The notes under the pieces are model-generated. The model saw only the letters and a program-made list of their open reading frames with translations. It did not search any database and had not been told where the DNA came from. From Endozoicomonas acroporae (lineage in GTDB: Bacteria > Pseudomonadota > Gammaproteobacteria > Pseudomonadales > Endozoicomonadaceae), in contig NZ_PJPV01000040.1 in the NCBI RefSeq assembly GCF_002864045.1, positions 1 to 40,240 of the forward strand: a stretch of DNA of 40,240 nt. The letters run 5' to 3'. A program made the position numbers and the translations under genes. This document shows, piece after piece, positions 1 through 7,921 of the stretch. The first letter of the stretch is position 1. Every line of letters starts with the position of its first letter.

Positions 1-18
1 CGGCAAGTTTTTTATTCT

Positions 19-183
19 TAAGTAGCTGGCCATATGGGATCGAATATTTCTGGCTACTTGGGCTGGTACTATGCGAGGCACAACGGAGGGAGCATAGCCG
101 TAGCTATGTGACCGGAGTTGTAACGAAGCAGAGTGCCAGCACAAGGAGTCAGAAATATATGATTTCATATGGTTAGCTACTTA
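19..183 (-). repeat. 165-bp palindromic repeat, family 1, copy 1
   Basis: This is an imperfect inverted repeat. Both ends begin TAAGTAGC when read inward, and the whole element can fold into one long hairpin with a small inner hairpin around TAGCTACGGCTA. The same element lies at 20648-20811 and 40159-40240; this copy is in the opposite orientation to those two. Its right edge (181-183) is the stop codon of hmgA. No ORF of useful length lies inside, so it resembles a non-autonomous MITE-like or REP-like element. The mobilising enzyme cannot be identified from the window. Confidence 0.85.
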
Positions 184-1479
184 TCGGCTAAAGTGCTTCT
201 TGAGCCCTTTCCAGCAATCAATATAGTCGGTTTGGCGGGCATTACTTTCCAACGCAAACCGGGTAGGTGCATAGATAAAGCGGGACTCAAACATAAAGGC
301 CATGGTGTCTTTGTAACGCACGGGTTTCAGCTCTGCGGCACTGGCTTTGTCAAACACTTCAGCCTCGGGCCCGTGGGGGCTCATGCAGTTATGGAGGCTG
401 GCTCCGCCGGGCACAAATCCTTGTTCCTTGGCGTCATAAGTGCCGTGAATCAGCCCCATAAATTCACTCATGACATTGCGGTGATACCAGGGCGGACGGA
501 AGGTGTTTTCAGCCACCATCCAGCGGGGCGGGAAGATAACAAAGTCCACATTGGCGACCCCGGGGGTGTCACTCTGAGAGGTTAATACGGTGAAGATGGA
601 GGGGTCAGGGTGATCGAAGCTGACGGTGTTGATCACATTGAAGCGGGACAAGTCGTATTTATAAGGGGCAGAAGTACCCACCCAGGCGACCACATCCAGG
701 GGAGAGTGATCCAGGGTGCAGCTGAACAGGTTTCCGGCAAACTTGGCAATCAGTTCAAACTCACCGTCGATATCTTCAAAGCAGGCCACCGGATAATGGA
801 AGTCCCGATCATTGGCATAACCATTGGCTCCTACCGGTCCACGTTCGGGAAGAGTCAATGGTGCACCGTAGTTTTCGCAGATATAGCCTCTGGCTGTGCC
901 TTCCGGTAGTTGAATCTGAAATTTGATGCCCCGGGGGATAACCAGAATTTCACCGGGAGGCACATGCAGGATGCCCAGCTCGGTGCGTGCCAGAATGGCT
1001 CCCTGTTGAGGGATGATCAGCAGCTCACCATCGGCGTTGTAAAAGAAGCGGTCGGTCATATCCCGGTTGGCCAGATACATGTGCACAGCAGAGCCGGTCT
1101 GAGAGTGGGGGTCGCCATTGGCCGCCATGGTGACCAGGCCATCAACAAAATCGGTTTCTTCTGTCGGGAGGTCAAGAGCTTCCCAGCGCATCGGGTCCGG
1201 GGGCGCTGGCACCTCAGTAACCGGGCCAGAGCGAAGCAGGTTTGATGCTATTGGTTGATACTTGCCCTGGGCTGCTGACGGGCGAATCCGGTACATCCAG
1301 GCCCTTCTGTTTTGATGTCTTGGTGCGGTGAATGCGGTTGTGGAGAACTGCTCTGCGTAGAGCCCCATGGGCGCACGTTGCGGATTGAATTGCCCGATGG
1401 GGAGGGCTCCTTTCAGGGCTTCGGTTTCATGTTCGTTACCAAAGCCATGGAGGTATTGGAGTTCGGAAGGTGTTGTCAT
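181..1479 (-). CDS. hmgA: Homogentisate 1,2-dioxygenase
   Basis: This cytoplasmic Fe(II) enzyme opens the ring of homogentisate to maleylacetoacetate in tyrosine/phenylalanine breakdown. The protein is 432 residues, a normal family length, and is similar throughout. The iron ligands known from the family are visible as H333 (WYHRN), E339 (MSEF) and H369 (SPHGP). The start at 1479 gives the typical N-terminus with the [11 protein letters not shown] motif at residues 11-21, and a GGGG stretch lies about 8 bases upstream of the ATG. The usual partners maiA/hmgC and fahA/hmgB are not beside it, so the rest of the pathway must be elsewhere or absent. The stop codon TAA is the outer edge of a palindromic repeat, so the insertion lies exactly at the gene end without visible loss of conserved sequence. 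Confidence 0.97.
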   Translation of the reverse strand: MTTPSELQYLHGFGNEHETEALKGALPIGQFNPQRAPMGLYAEQFSTTAFTAPRHQNRRAWMYRIRPSAAQGKYQPIASNLLRSGPVTEVPAPPDPMRWEALDLPTEETDFVDGLVTMAANGDPHSQTGSAVHMYLANRDMTDRFFYNADGELLIIPQQGAILARTELGILHVPPGEILVIPRGIKFQIQLPEGTARGYICENYGAPLTLPERGPVGANGYANDRDFHYPVACFEDIDGEFELIAKFAGNLFSCTLDHSPLDVVAWVGTSAPYKYDLSRFNVINTVSFDHPDPSIFTVLTSQSDTPGVANVDFVIFPPRWMVAENTFRPPWYHRNVMSEFMGLIHGTYDAKEQGFVPGGASLHNCMSPHGPEAEVFDKASAAELKPVRYKDTMAFMFESRFIYAPTRFALESNARQTDYIDCWKGLKKHFSR

Positions 1480-1494
1480 TCGTCATTGCCCCAT

Positions 1495-1510
1495 AATCGT
1501 AAAAACGATT
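1495..1510. promoter_or_regulatory. Dyad upstream of hmgA, possible operator
   Basis: AATCGT-AAAA-ACGATT is a perfect 6+6 inverted repeat with a 4-base spacer, 16-31 bases upstream of the hmgA start. Its position next to the start codon suits a repressor site. No regulator gene is adjacent, so the binding protein is unknown. Confidence 0.4.
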
Positions 1511-1544
1511 TTTGATCAGCACAGAACATTTTTGGCAGCTAGTG

Positions 1545-1747
1545 CATGGTTTCAATGAGTTTGACGTGTACAATCTTCGTTCACCCTGAGCGTCCTTCGG
1601 CTCCGCTCAGGATGCACGGACGAAGGGTGCTTGGCACGATCTATCAGAGTCCGGGGTTTCCGCCTTTAGGCCCTATGGGTCCTTCGACAGGCTCAGGACG
1701 AACGGAGTGCTGAGGCACGACAACCCATCAAACTCATTGAAACCATG
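1545..1747 (+). repeat. 203-bp palindromic repeat, family 2, copy A
   Basis: The ends are inverted repeats beginning CATGGTTTCAATGAGTTTGA. Inside are two further REP-like palindromes, including TTCGACAGGCTCAGGACGAA, a motif that recurs in many proteobacterial genomes. An inverted copy of the same 203-base length lies at 22524-22726 and differs by roughly ten bases. No ORF is present. It fills the upstream region of hmgA and may affect its transcription. Confidence 0.85.
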
Positions 1748-1826
1748 TACTGGTTCAGAAAAGCGTTACTACTGGTGCTATTGATGTTATGCCTTATTTA
1801 TGAACCATTTCTATTGGCGATGCCAT

Positions 1827-1860
1827 AAATAAAAAATGCCACATTCAATAAGTGGCATTT
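1827..1860 (-). terminator. Rho-independent terminator of the 1879-2121 gene
   Basis: Read on the minus strand, a 9-bp stem (AAATGCCAC / GTGGCATTT) with a 9-base loop is followed by a T-rich run, starting about 19 bases after the stop codon at 1879. Confidence 0.8.
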
Positions 1861-1878
1861 ATGGGCTGGTGTTATGAT

Positions 1879-2121
1879 TCAGAGGCGGGGTTTATAGCTG
1901 GGCTGGTTGACGTCATCAAAATCATCAAACTCTTGAAAACTTTCTGAAATACTGTTTTTCAATTTGCTTTTCTCAAAGTAGTCTTCAATGCCCTTTCTTA
2001 TGGTTGATGATTTAAGCCCCTTGTGCCTTGCTTTGCGTGCTTTAGCCTTTTTGTGTTCGTGATTGCTGTTCCACAAAGCATCATCCCAATCATCCTGATG
2101 CATGGACTTTATCCTGGTCAT
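1879..2121 (-). CDS. Small charged protein of unknown function
   Basis: The protein is 80 residues and soluble. Residues 23-36 are a Lys/Arg/His-rich stretch (HKKAKARKARHKG at its core), and the C-terminal part is acidic (FDDFDDV). No family was recognised. Support for a real gene comes from an AAGGA ribosome binding site 7 bases before the ATG and a strong terminator just after the stop. The basic patch could bind nucleic acid, which is inference. It is monocistronic, with an upstream region partly filled by a palindromic element at 2233-2400. Confidence 0.75.
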   Translation of the reverse strand: MTRIKSMHQDDWDDALWNSNHEHKKAKARKARHKGLKSSTIRKGIEDYFEKSKLKNSISESFQEFDDFDDVNQPSYKPRL

Positions 2122-2232
2122 AACTACATCCTTATGTTTACTGCTCCTAACAATAAATTTAGAAAAGGATGCGGACCTATTTAATAAAAAATGGTTATAT
2201 GATTCTAATCGATTAATTCTGAAATATCCGGG

Positions 2233-2400
2233 CTAGGAGCCTGTCCGAGAATAGCGCCCGTAGCGAGGATGGCAGAAAATTGAGGATAAAAATTTCGTTT
2301 TGTGAGGTGAATAGCGGGGCTATTTGCCGAACAAAACGGAATTTTTAGACCAATTTGCTGCCACCGCAGTAGGGCAGTCTATTCTCGGACAGGCTCCTAG
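2233..2400. repeat. 168-bp hairpin element, family 3
   Basis: The two ends are perfect inverted repeats of 22 bases, beginning CTAGGAGCCTGTCCGAGA. Pairing continues imperfectly through almost the whole element to an inner hairpin AATAGC-GGG-GCTATT. It contains no ORF. The outer CTAG could be part of the inverted repeat or a target duplication; the sequence alone cannot tell. It is most likely a MITE mobilised in trans. This is the only copy in the window. Confidence 0.8.
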
Positions 2401-2465
2401 TACTGCTGACAGTGGCAGTGCTTCAGTATTCAGCGGAAAATTGGCAATCGATTGTTGATGGCCTG

Positions 2466-3254
2466 TCAGTAACCGTTTGATCTCAGATCAACTTTCATTG
2501 GTTTATCACCCACTCTTACAACGCTGCTTTCTATCTGACCGTCTGGCAACAGATCAACCACTCGAAAGCCCGGCTGCCTGGTATCCGCCTGAAAATCATC
2601 CGATTCTGGTGCAAACTGAACACAGGTCGAAGGGGTTGCCATAACGGGAAGATCGCAGAATTGATAGGTTCTGGCCTGGTGCACGTGGCCGTGAATAATG
2701 CCCCGGACCGTGTTGTGACCAGTGATGACCCTGGCCAGCTCCTCCGGGTTTTGCAGCATGATCTGATCCATCCATCGGCTATTGATGGGAGCCGGGTGAT
2801 GATGGAGAGCCAGAAGCGTATGCTTGTCTGGCTCCTGCTGCAAACAGGTAGCCAGCTGTTCCAGCTCAGTTTCCCTGAGACAGCCGTGTGTCTTGCCTTC
2901 GACCTGAGTGTTCAGCAGGACTATTTGCCAGTTACCCAGAATAATCTGCTTTTGCAGCGCCGATGGGTTTATCGCCGCCATAAGATGGGGCTGATCATGA
3001 TTGCCCGGCAACCAGTAGCTGGGCGCATTGATTTTTAACAGTTTTTCTTTCAGGTGATGATAGGAGGCGGCACTGTCATCCTGGCTCAGGTCTCCGGTGA
3101 CCAGAAGGCAATCAGGTTTCCGGTAGTCTTTCTGTATATTTGTCAGCACCTCATCCAGGGTCGCCGAGGTATTCACTCCCATCAGTGTCGAGCCGGAATC
3201 AGCAAAGAGGTGAGGGTCGGTAATCTGCAGGACTCGAATTCTGGCGGTATTCAT
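2466..3254 (-). CDS. cpdA: 3',5'-cyclic AMP phosphodiesterase CpdA
   Basis: The enzyme hydrolyses cAMP to AMP in the cytoplasm and so tempers CRP signalling. The 262-residue protein carries the class III metallophosphoesterase motifs in order: D13-x-H15, GD at 54-55, GNHD at 84-87, HHH at 151-153 and GHVH at 189-192. These bind the two metal ions. Length is normal for the CpdA/Icc family. It lies 24 bases after yqiB on the same strand, which matches the enterobacterial nudF-yqiB-cpdA-yqiA-parE order, but nudF, yqiA and parE are not here. It is probably co-transcribed with yqiB. Confidence 0.93.
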   Translation of the reverse strand: MNTARIRVLQITDPHLFADSGSTLMGVNTSATLDEVLTNIQKDYRKPDCLLVTGDLSQDDSAASYHHLKEKLLKINAPSYWLPGNHDQPHLMAAINPSALQKQIILGNWQIVLLNTQVEGKTHGCLRETELEQLATCLQQEPDKHTLLALHHHPAPINSRWMDQIMLQNPEELARVITGHNTVRGIIHGHVHQARTYQFCDLPVMATPSTCVQFAPESDDFQADTRQPGFRVVDLLPDGQIESSVVRVGDKPMKVDLRSNGY

Positions 3255-3278
3255 CGGCTGTTTGTATCAGTGTCTTCG

Positions 3279-3743
3279 TTATCCTGTCTTTTCTGTATAA
3301 GTTCGACAGGCAGGTAAAGCGTAATCAAGCCATTGAGCCAGAAACTGATTATGCTGCTCTTTTTCATCAGGTTGATGCATTTTACTATTGGGATAATCGT
3401 ACCGTGGCTGTATTATCTGGCTGGTTTTTCGGGAGACAATTTCGGCCATCTTAACGTCGTGATAAAGGCGCACTTCGGCTTTTGGCATATTGAATAACTG
3501 TCCCCAGTCAGCTTCCATCTGCAACATTAACAAAGTGGTAAATGGTGACCGTTCCAAAACGTCAATGACCAGCCATTCCACACCACGTGCCAAACTGTTT
3601 CTGTGCTTAACCGGCAGGCGAAAGTGCTCCTGATCTGATAATTCAGGCAGCAGACGCGTAAGACGCAGGTAGTTACGTTCACAAACCTGTTGCAGACGGA
3701 TGAGGTTGACACGGTAATTGGGTTTCAGCGACTGTCTTTTCAT
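3279..3743 (-). CDS. yqiB: YqiB family (DUF1249) protein
   Basis: This 154-residue soluble protein belongs by overall similarity to the DUF1249/YqiB family, whose function is unsettled. Recognisable features are the N-terminal Y-x-x-N-x-x-R-L segment and the central conserved block with ERSPFTTLL, PKAEVRLYHD and AEIVSRKT. Gene order with cpdA is conserved from E. coli, which supports the assignment. Its start is 174 bases from the divergently transcribed tolC. A TATAAT sits only 7-12 bases before the start codon, so the true promoter is uncertain. Confidence 0.85.
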   Translation of the reverse strand: MKRQSLKPNYRVNLIRLQQVCERNYLRLTRLLPELSDQEHFRLPVKHRNSLARGVEWLVIDVLERSPFTTLLMLQMEADWGQLFNMPKAEVRLYHDVKMAEIVSRKTSQIIQPRYDYPNSKMHQPDEKEQHNQFLAQWLDYALPACRTYTEKTG

Positions 3744-3917
3744 AGCACCTATTATAGCGTCCTCCTGCCTTCACCCTGAAGAAGCAATATCCATAGAGGA
3801 ATTCGTCATACTACTGCATTTTTTGTGCAAATTAGTGTAGATTTCCTTGATCTGAGTTTGCTACAGCGATTTTATCCCCAACCAGGAACCAGTCAGGCTA
3901 CCGTTAACCGGTGAAGA

Positions 3918-5339
3918 ATGACTGGCGAACTTTCCAAGGATCACAAGATTATGTCACGAAATAGTCGTAGAGGGTTTCTGCTTGCCGCCTTAGCGGGTGC
4001 CGTATTAAACGTGCAGGCTGCACCAACTCAGTACAATCTGCTCGATGTATACAATATGGCGCTGAAGAATGATGCCCAGCTGGCGGCGGCCGAGGCATCC
4101 ATGAAAGCGGTTCAGGAGACGGTTAACCAGGGCCGTTCTGCATTGCTGCCCACCCTGGGGCTGTCGGCTAAAACGCAATATAACAAGACATCTTCTGAGT
4201 TGACGAATGGTTCAGATACTGATGAAAACTATAACTCCCATGGGTGGGGCGCGACATTAACTCAACCACTGTTCAATATGAACAGCTGGTTCAATTATGA
4301 GCAGGCCAAGTCTGTCGGGGATCAGGCCACTGCCGTATTTGCCAATGCCCGGCAACAATTGATCCTGCGTGTGGCAGAGTCCTATTTCAATGTGCTCCGG
4401 TCCGAAGACAGCCTGATGACCGCGAAAGCCCAGGAAAGAGCATTAAAGCAGCAACTGGATCAGGCTCGTGAACGTTACAATGTGGGGCTGATTGCAGAAA
4501 CAGACGTGCTGGTGGCCCGTGCAGCTTATGACAATGCCCGCGTAGCCCGCATTCAGGCTGAGAACCAGGTCTCTGTCAGCTACGAAGGGCTGCGGACCAT
4601 TGTCAACCAGGACGTCACCGATATTGCCCAGCTGGAAAAGGCAATGCCAGTGGTTGCGCCAATGCCAAACAATCCTGAAGAGTGGGTGAGCATGGCACTG
4701 GCCAATAACCTGGGGTTGAAAGCGGCCCGGGAAGGGGTGACGGCTTCTGAGTCCAAAGTAAAGGCCAGTACGTCTGGTCATGCTCCAACGGTTAATGCGT
4801 TTGCCAGCTATAACTACAGCTCCAACAATTCCAGTCAGGCCTCTGGAAACGGTACTCTTTCTGGCGATCGTACTGACACCGTTGTTGGTGTTCAGTTCGA
4901 TCTACCGATCTTCGCTGGTGGCGCTATCAGCTCTGCTTCCCGTCAGGCAGGCTATCAACTGGAAGAAGCCCAGAAAAATTACGATCAGCAGCTCAGGGGC
5001 ACCAATGCCAATACCCGTAACCTGTTGAGAACCGCTACCTCCGATGTGGACCGGGTTCATGCCAGCTGTCAGGTGATTATCTCGTCAGAAAGTGCCCTGA
5101 AAGCGACTCAGAGTGGTTATGAAGTGGGTACCCGCAACATCACTGATGTTCTGGACGCTCAACAGCAGCTTTACTCCTCTATCAGTAACTATCTGAACAC
5201 CCGTTATGACTTTATCGTCAATACACTGAAGCTCAAGCAGGCTGTGGGAACTCTCAGCCCGACAGATCTCGAAGAGCTGAACCAGTGGATGACGGATGCC
5301 AGTGACGAACTGTCTGTTCCGGATCAGTGCGGTGGTTAA
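3918..5339 (+). CDS. tolC: TolC-family outer membrane channel
   Basis: This is a trimeric outer membrane channel that serves tripartite RND/ABC efflux and type I secretion. The frame gives 473 residues; an in-frame ATG at 3951 (residue 12, with AAGGA upstream) gives 462 and a compact signal peptide ending near LNVQA/AP, so the exact start is open. Two repeated outer membrane efflux domains follow (about residues 40-240 and 260-455), with the typical ending YEVGTRNITDVLDAQQQLY. No adaptor or pump gene is adjacent. The tetR-adaptor-RND operon at 14-19 kb has no channel gene of its own, so TolC is its likely partner (inference). A strong terminator follows. Confidence 0.93.
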   Translation: MTGELSKDHKIMSRNSRRGFLLAALAGAVLNVQAAPTQYNLLDVYNMALKNDAQLAAAEASMKAVQETVNQGRSALLPTLGLSAKTQYNKTSSELTNGSDTDENYNSHGWGATLTQPLFNMNSWFNYEQAKSVGDQATAVFANARQQLILRVAESYFNVLRSEDSLMTAKAQERALKQQLDQARERYNVGLIAETDVLVARAAYDNARVARIQAENQVSVSYEGLRTIVNQDVTDIAQLEKAMPVVAPMPNNPEEWVSMALANNLGLKAAREGVTASESKVKASTSGHAPTVNAFASYNYSSNNSSQASGNGTLSGDRTDTVVGVQFDLPIFAGGAISSASRQAGYQLEEAQKNYDQQLRGTNANTRNLLRTATSDVDRVHASCQVIISSESALKATQSGYEVGTRNITDVLDAQQQLYSSISNYLNTRYDFIVNTLKLKQAVGTLSPTDLEELNQWMTDASDELSVPDQCGG

Positions 5340-5364
5340 TTACTGGTCATCATGGCGTTTCCGT

Positions 5365-5393
5365 AAAAATGGCTCCTGGTGGAGCCATTTTTA
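5365..5393. terminator. Terminator after tolC
   Basis: A 12-bp stem (AAAAATGGCTCC / GGAGCCATTTTT) with loop TGGT starts 26 bases after the tolC stop and ends in a T run. The A/T flanks let it work on both strands. Confidence 0.9.
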
Positions 5394-5432
5394 TTTGGAG
5401 TCAAATAGCCGCAGATACGGAACCCACTCTTC

Positions 5433-5438
5433 TATAAT
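5433..5438 (+). promoter_or_regulatory. Candidate -10 box TATAAT
   Basis: A perfect TATAAT lies just after the tolC terminator. It overlaps the first in-frame ATG (5437) of the following small gene. If it is used, transcription starts near 5445 and translation must begin at 5455 or 5470. No good -35 box was found 16-18 bases upstream. Confidence 0.4.
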
Positions 5439-5745
5439 GAGTAGATACCCGGCTATGGACGATAATGTCATGGATGAGCATATCAGGAACTGCGAAACCC
5501 GTATGAAATCTTATGTGGATGAAGGGTGTTCTCTGGCAGAGGCCTTTCTGAAGACCTTTGCCTATGAAGACCTGGAAGAACAGCAAAGGGTTATGAATCG
5601 GATTCTTGGCAAATTGTCCATCCAGGGGCTGCAATCCGGTAACGATTACTATTTTGTAGACGGCAGTCGTTTGAATATTGATCCTGCGGTGGATTCAATG
5701 CTGGCCACCAAGTCTTCCAACACCAACTTACGTCCCGGACTGTAA
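5437..5745 (+). CDS. Small protein of unknown function between tolC and waaA
   Basis: The predicted soluble protein is 91-102 residues depending on the start. Candidate ATGs are 5437, 5455 and 5470; none has a strong ribosome binding site, and a TATAAT over the first favours one of the later two. The frame is open further upstream into tolC, but that part reads through the tolC terminator and is not protein-like. The sequence is acidic and helix-prone (EAFLKTFAYEDLEEQQRVM), with a C-terminal half containing NDYYFVDGSRLNIDP. No family was recognised. It converges on waaA with only 6 bases between the stop codons. Confidence 0.6.
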   Translation: MSRYPAMDDNVMDEHIRNCETRMKSYVDEGCSLAEAFLKTFAYEDLEEQQRVMNRILGKLSIQGLQSGNDYYFVDGSRLNIDPAVDSMLATKSSNTNLRPGL

Positions 5746-5751
5746 CAATTT

Positions 5752-7041
5752 CTATTTGCCAGATTGCATAAGCTGATCAACCAGCATCAATGTCTTTTGC
5801 AGTGCTCCCCGGTTGTTACGGACAAACTCTCCGGCATGCTGGCTCATACTTTTATACTCCTCTTTATCCTGCACCAGGCTGATGGCGCTCCGGGCGAGCG
5901 CTTCGCTATCGTTAACAATGTTCAAACCTCCCGCCTGAATCAGGGATTCGCTGATCTCTTCAAAATTAAACACATGAGGCCCGGACAACACCGGCAGGTT
6001 TAATGCCGCCGGTTCCAGCAGATTATGTCCGCCCGTTGGTACCAGACTGCCACCCACAAAGGCTATATCAGAGGCGGAGAACAGCTTCATCATTTCGCCC
6101 ATGGTGTCCCCGAGAATCACCCTGGTCTTATCAGAAGGCTGGGTTCCCTGGCTATGGCGGACCACAGGGAGCTGGTTGTTCAGGATCAGCTGGTGGACAC
6201 GGTCAAACCGCTCAGGGTGCCTGGGCACCAGCAGTAATCGTACTTCCGGTGACGCTGCCAGAATGGTTTTAAACGCATCAAGTACTTGCTGATCCTCACC
6301 TTCATGGGTACTGGCGGCCACCAGAATACGAATGTCGCTGCCCATACCCTGCTGCCACTTCTGCCGAAGTGCCTGACCTGAGGTTATGATTTTTGGAGCG
6401 ACATCCAGATCAAACTTGATACTGCCGGTAACGTTGAGCTGTTGCCCGGGCAGGCCAAGCTCCAGGAATCGCCGACCCGTCTCCTGGTTCTGGGCAGCAA
6501 CCATATTGATCTGTTTGAGCATGGGGCGGGTGAGAAAGCCGAAGCGTGCATACCCTCTTGCCGAGCGTTCGGAGAGTCGGGCATTGGTCACCAGTACGGG
6601 AATCAAGCGTTTGTGGCAGGCGGCAATGGTGTTGGGCCATAGCTCGGTATCAATGACGATGGCCATGACTGGCTTTACCTTGTCCAGAAAGCGCCTGACA
6701 GCACAGGGAAGGTCATAGCTGGCATAGACATGGTCCACGCTGTCGCCATGAATTTTGCCAACCTGGGCCGAGCCAGTGGGGGTCATGGTGGTAATTAACA
6801 CTCGATGGGTTGGGTAATTCTTTTGCAGTTGCTTTACCAGCGGGCCGCTGGCAATGGTTTCTCCCATGGATACCGAGTGTACCCAGATAACGGGTTTATC
6901 TGAGGCAGGAAGACTGAAGAAGCCAAATCGTTCCCTCTTTCTCTGCCAGTACTCTGGTGCTTTTTTGGAACGCAAGTAGAGCCGGACCATTGCCAGGGGG
7001 GATATCAGATATAACAGCAGAGAATAAAAAATACGACTCAT
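5752..7041 (-). CDS. waaA: 3-deoxy-D-manno-octulosonic acid (Kdo) transferase
   Basis: WaaA/KdtA transfers Kdo from CMP-Kdo to lipid IVA in lipopolysaccharide inner-core synthesis, at the inner face of the cytoplasmic membrane. The 429-residue protein has the family length. An N-terminal membrane anchor covers about residues 5-23. The general base is E61 in VHSVSMGE. IDTELWPN lies at 130-137 and GGSLVPTGGHNLLEPA at 330-345, both diagnostic for the GT30 fold. No other lipopolysaccharide gene is adjacent, so it is a single-gene unit facing the small 5437-5745 gene. Confidence 0.96.
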   Translation of the reverse strand: MSRIFYSLLLYLISPLAMVRLYLRSKKAPEYWQRKRERFGFFSLPASDKPVIWVHSVSMGETIASGPLVKQLQKNYPTHRVLITTMTPTGSAQVGKIHGDSVDHVYASYDLPCAVRRFLDKVKPVMAIVIDTELWPNTIAACHKRLIPVLVTNARLSERSARGYARFGFLTRPMLKQINMVAAQNQETGRRFLELGLPGQQLNVTGSIKFDLDVAPKIITSGQALRQKWQQGMGSDIRILVAASTHEGEDQQVLDAFKTILAASPEVRLLLVPRHPERFDRVHQLILNNQLPVVRHSQGTQPSDKTRVILGDTMGEMMKLFSASDIAFVGGSLVPTGGHNLLEPAALNLPVLSGPHVFNFEEISESLIQAGGLNIVNDSEALARSAISLVQDKEEYKSMSQHAGEFVRNNRGALQKTLMLVDQLMQSGK

Positions 7042-7154
7042 GAGATACCACAGGTTGAAAGTTTTTGGAGCTGGATATTAACAAAATTCCTGCCTGCCTT
7101 CCTGAGAGTTGTGAGAAGAAACGGACGGGAAACCGGGTAAAGACAGCATTTAAG

Positions 7155-7781
7155 TCATGACACACGCTTGGAGGATATATGCCCTTTTAATTCAAATATC
7201 CATGCTTCTCTTAACCTGTGAATACTTTGAAGATCCGATGACTTTTTACCTTTAAGATCACTGAGATCAATTCTGGAGGTATCAATTTCCTCGACAGGTT
7301 TACCTTTGGAGAGATCATAAAGCTGTTTGTTATCCAGAATGTACGCTTTCATTGCCAGGGAGTAGGCTTTCTGATCAGAATCATAAGATGGAATAGTTAT
7401 CATGGTTTTTTTCACCGGAGACCATATCTGTATCAAGTTGGAGTTAGTGTCAATTGTTGCGGTTGTTTCGTTGCCAGAATTATTTCCCGGCAGGCTTTCG
7501 AGACTCATCCGGGCTTGAACGGGATAGTTTCGGGTCACCGTTCTGTTAAACACCGACGAAAGCCGACCGCTGTGTCGTCTGGTATCTTCTTCAGGCCTAT
7601 CTGTATTAGGCAGTAACATGGATAGAGTGCGGGACACTCTCCTCCGGAAGCTGCCAGATCTTGATGTGGCGGACCTGCGTAGCTGAACCTGATCTGTTTC
7701 AGTGCTGGCTGGTTCAGAATCTATGGTGGAACCTGTGCATTGTTGTGGAGCTGAAAATTTGGCCGCTGCACTGGTCTCCAT
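7155..7781 (-). CDS. Serine/threonine-rich protein of unknown function
   Basis: The protein is 208 residues. Residues 1-100 are low-complexity, rich in Ser, Thr, Arg and Gln, with basic clusters such as GSFRRRVSRTLS. Residues 105-205 look folded, with a short beta-like stretch (LIQIWSPVKKTMITIPSY) and a lysine-rich helical end. There is no signal peptide or membrane segment, and no family was recognised. A disordered polar N-terminus before a small domain is common in type III secreted proteins, but no secretion gene is nearby, so that remains a guess. The ribosome binding site is weak. It is divergent from cobQ, with a perfect AACCCGGGTT palindrome at 7791-7800 between them. Confidence 0.7.
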   Translation of the reverse strand: METSAAAKFSAPQQCTGSTIDSEPASTETDQVQLRRSATSRSGSFRRRVSRTLSMLLPNTDRPEEDTRRHSGRLSSVFNRTVTRNYPVQARMSLESLPGNNSGNETTATIDTNSNLIQIWSPVKKTMITIPSYDSDQKAYSLAMKAYILDNKQLYDLSKGKPVEEIDTSRIDLSDLKGKKSSDLQSIHRLREAWIFELKGHISSKRVS

Positions 7782-7883
7782 AAAATCACTAACCCGGGTT
7801 GCCTCATGTACGCTCAGTTAGACTCTTTATTCTATTAAAAGTTCTTCCATTAAATATTTTTTACCCTTGAGTTTTTCTGCCCT

Positions 7884-7889
7884 TATAAT
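7884..7889 (+). promoter_or_regulatory. Candidate -10 box upstream of cobQ
   Basis: A perfect TATAAT lies 32 bases before the cobQ start in the AT-rich divergent intergenic region. A -35 candidate 17 bases upstream (TTACCC, 7861-7866) is weak. Confidence 0.4.
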
Positions 7890-7921
7890 CCTTGCCTTTC
7901 TGACAGGCTGGAATTCCCGCT

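Noticed and set aside
19..183. Family 1 repeats as a CRISPR array or tRNA-like gene
   Set aside because: Copies are 20 kb apart, not tandem, and fold as one long hairpin rather than a cloverleaf.
5296..5436. Upstream extension of the small gene between tolC and waaA
   Set aside because: It overlaps the end of tolC and reads through the tolC terminator.
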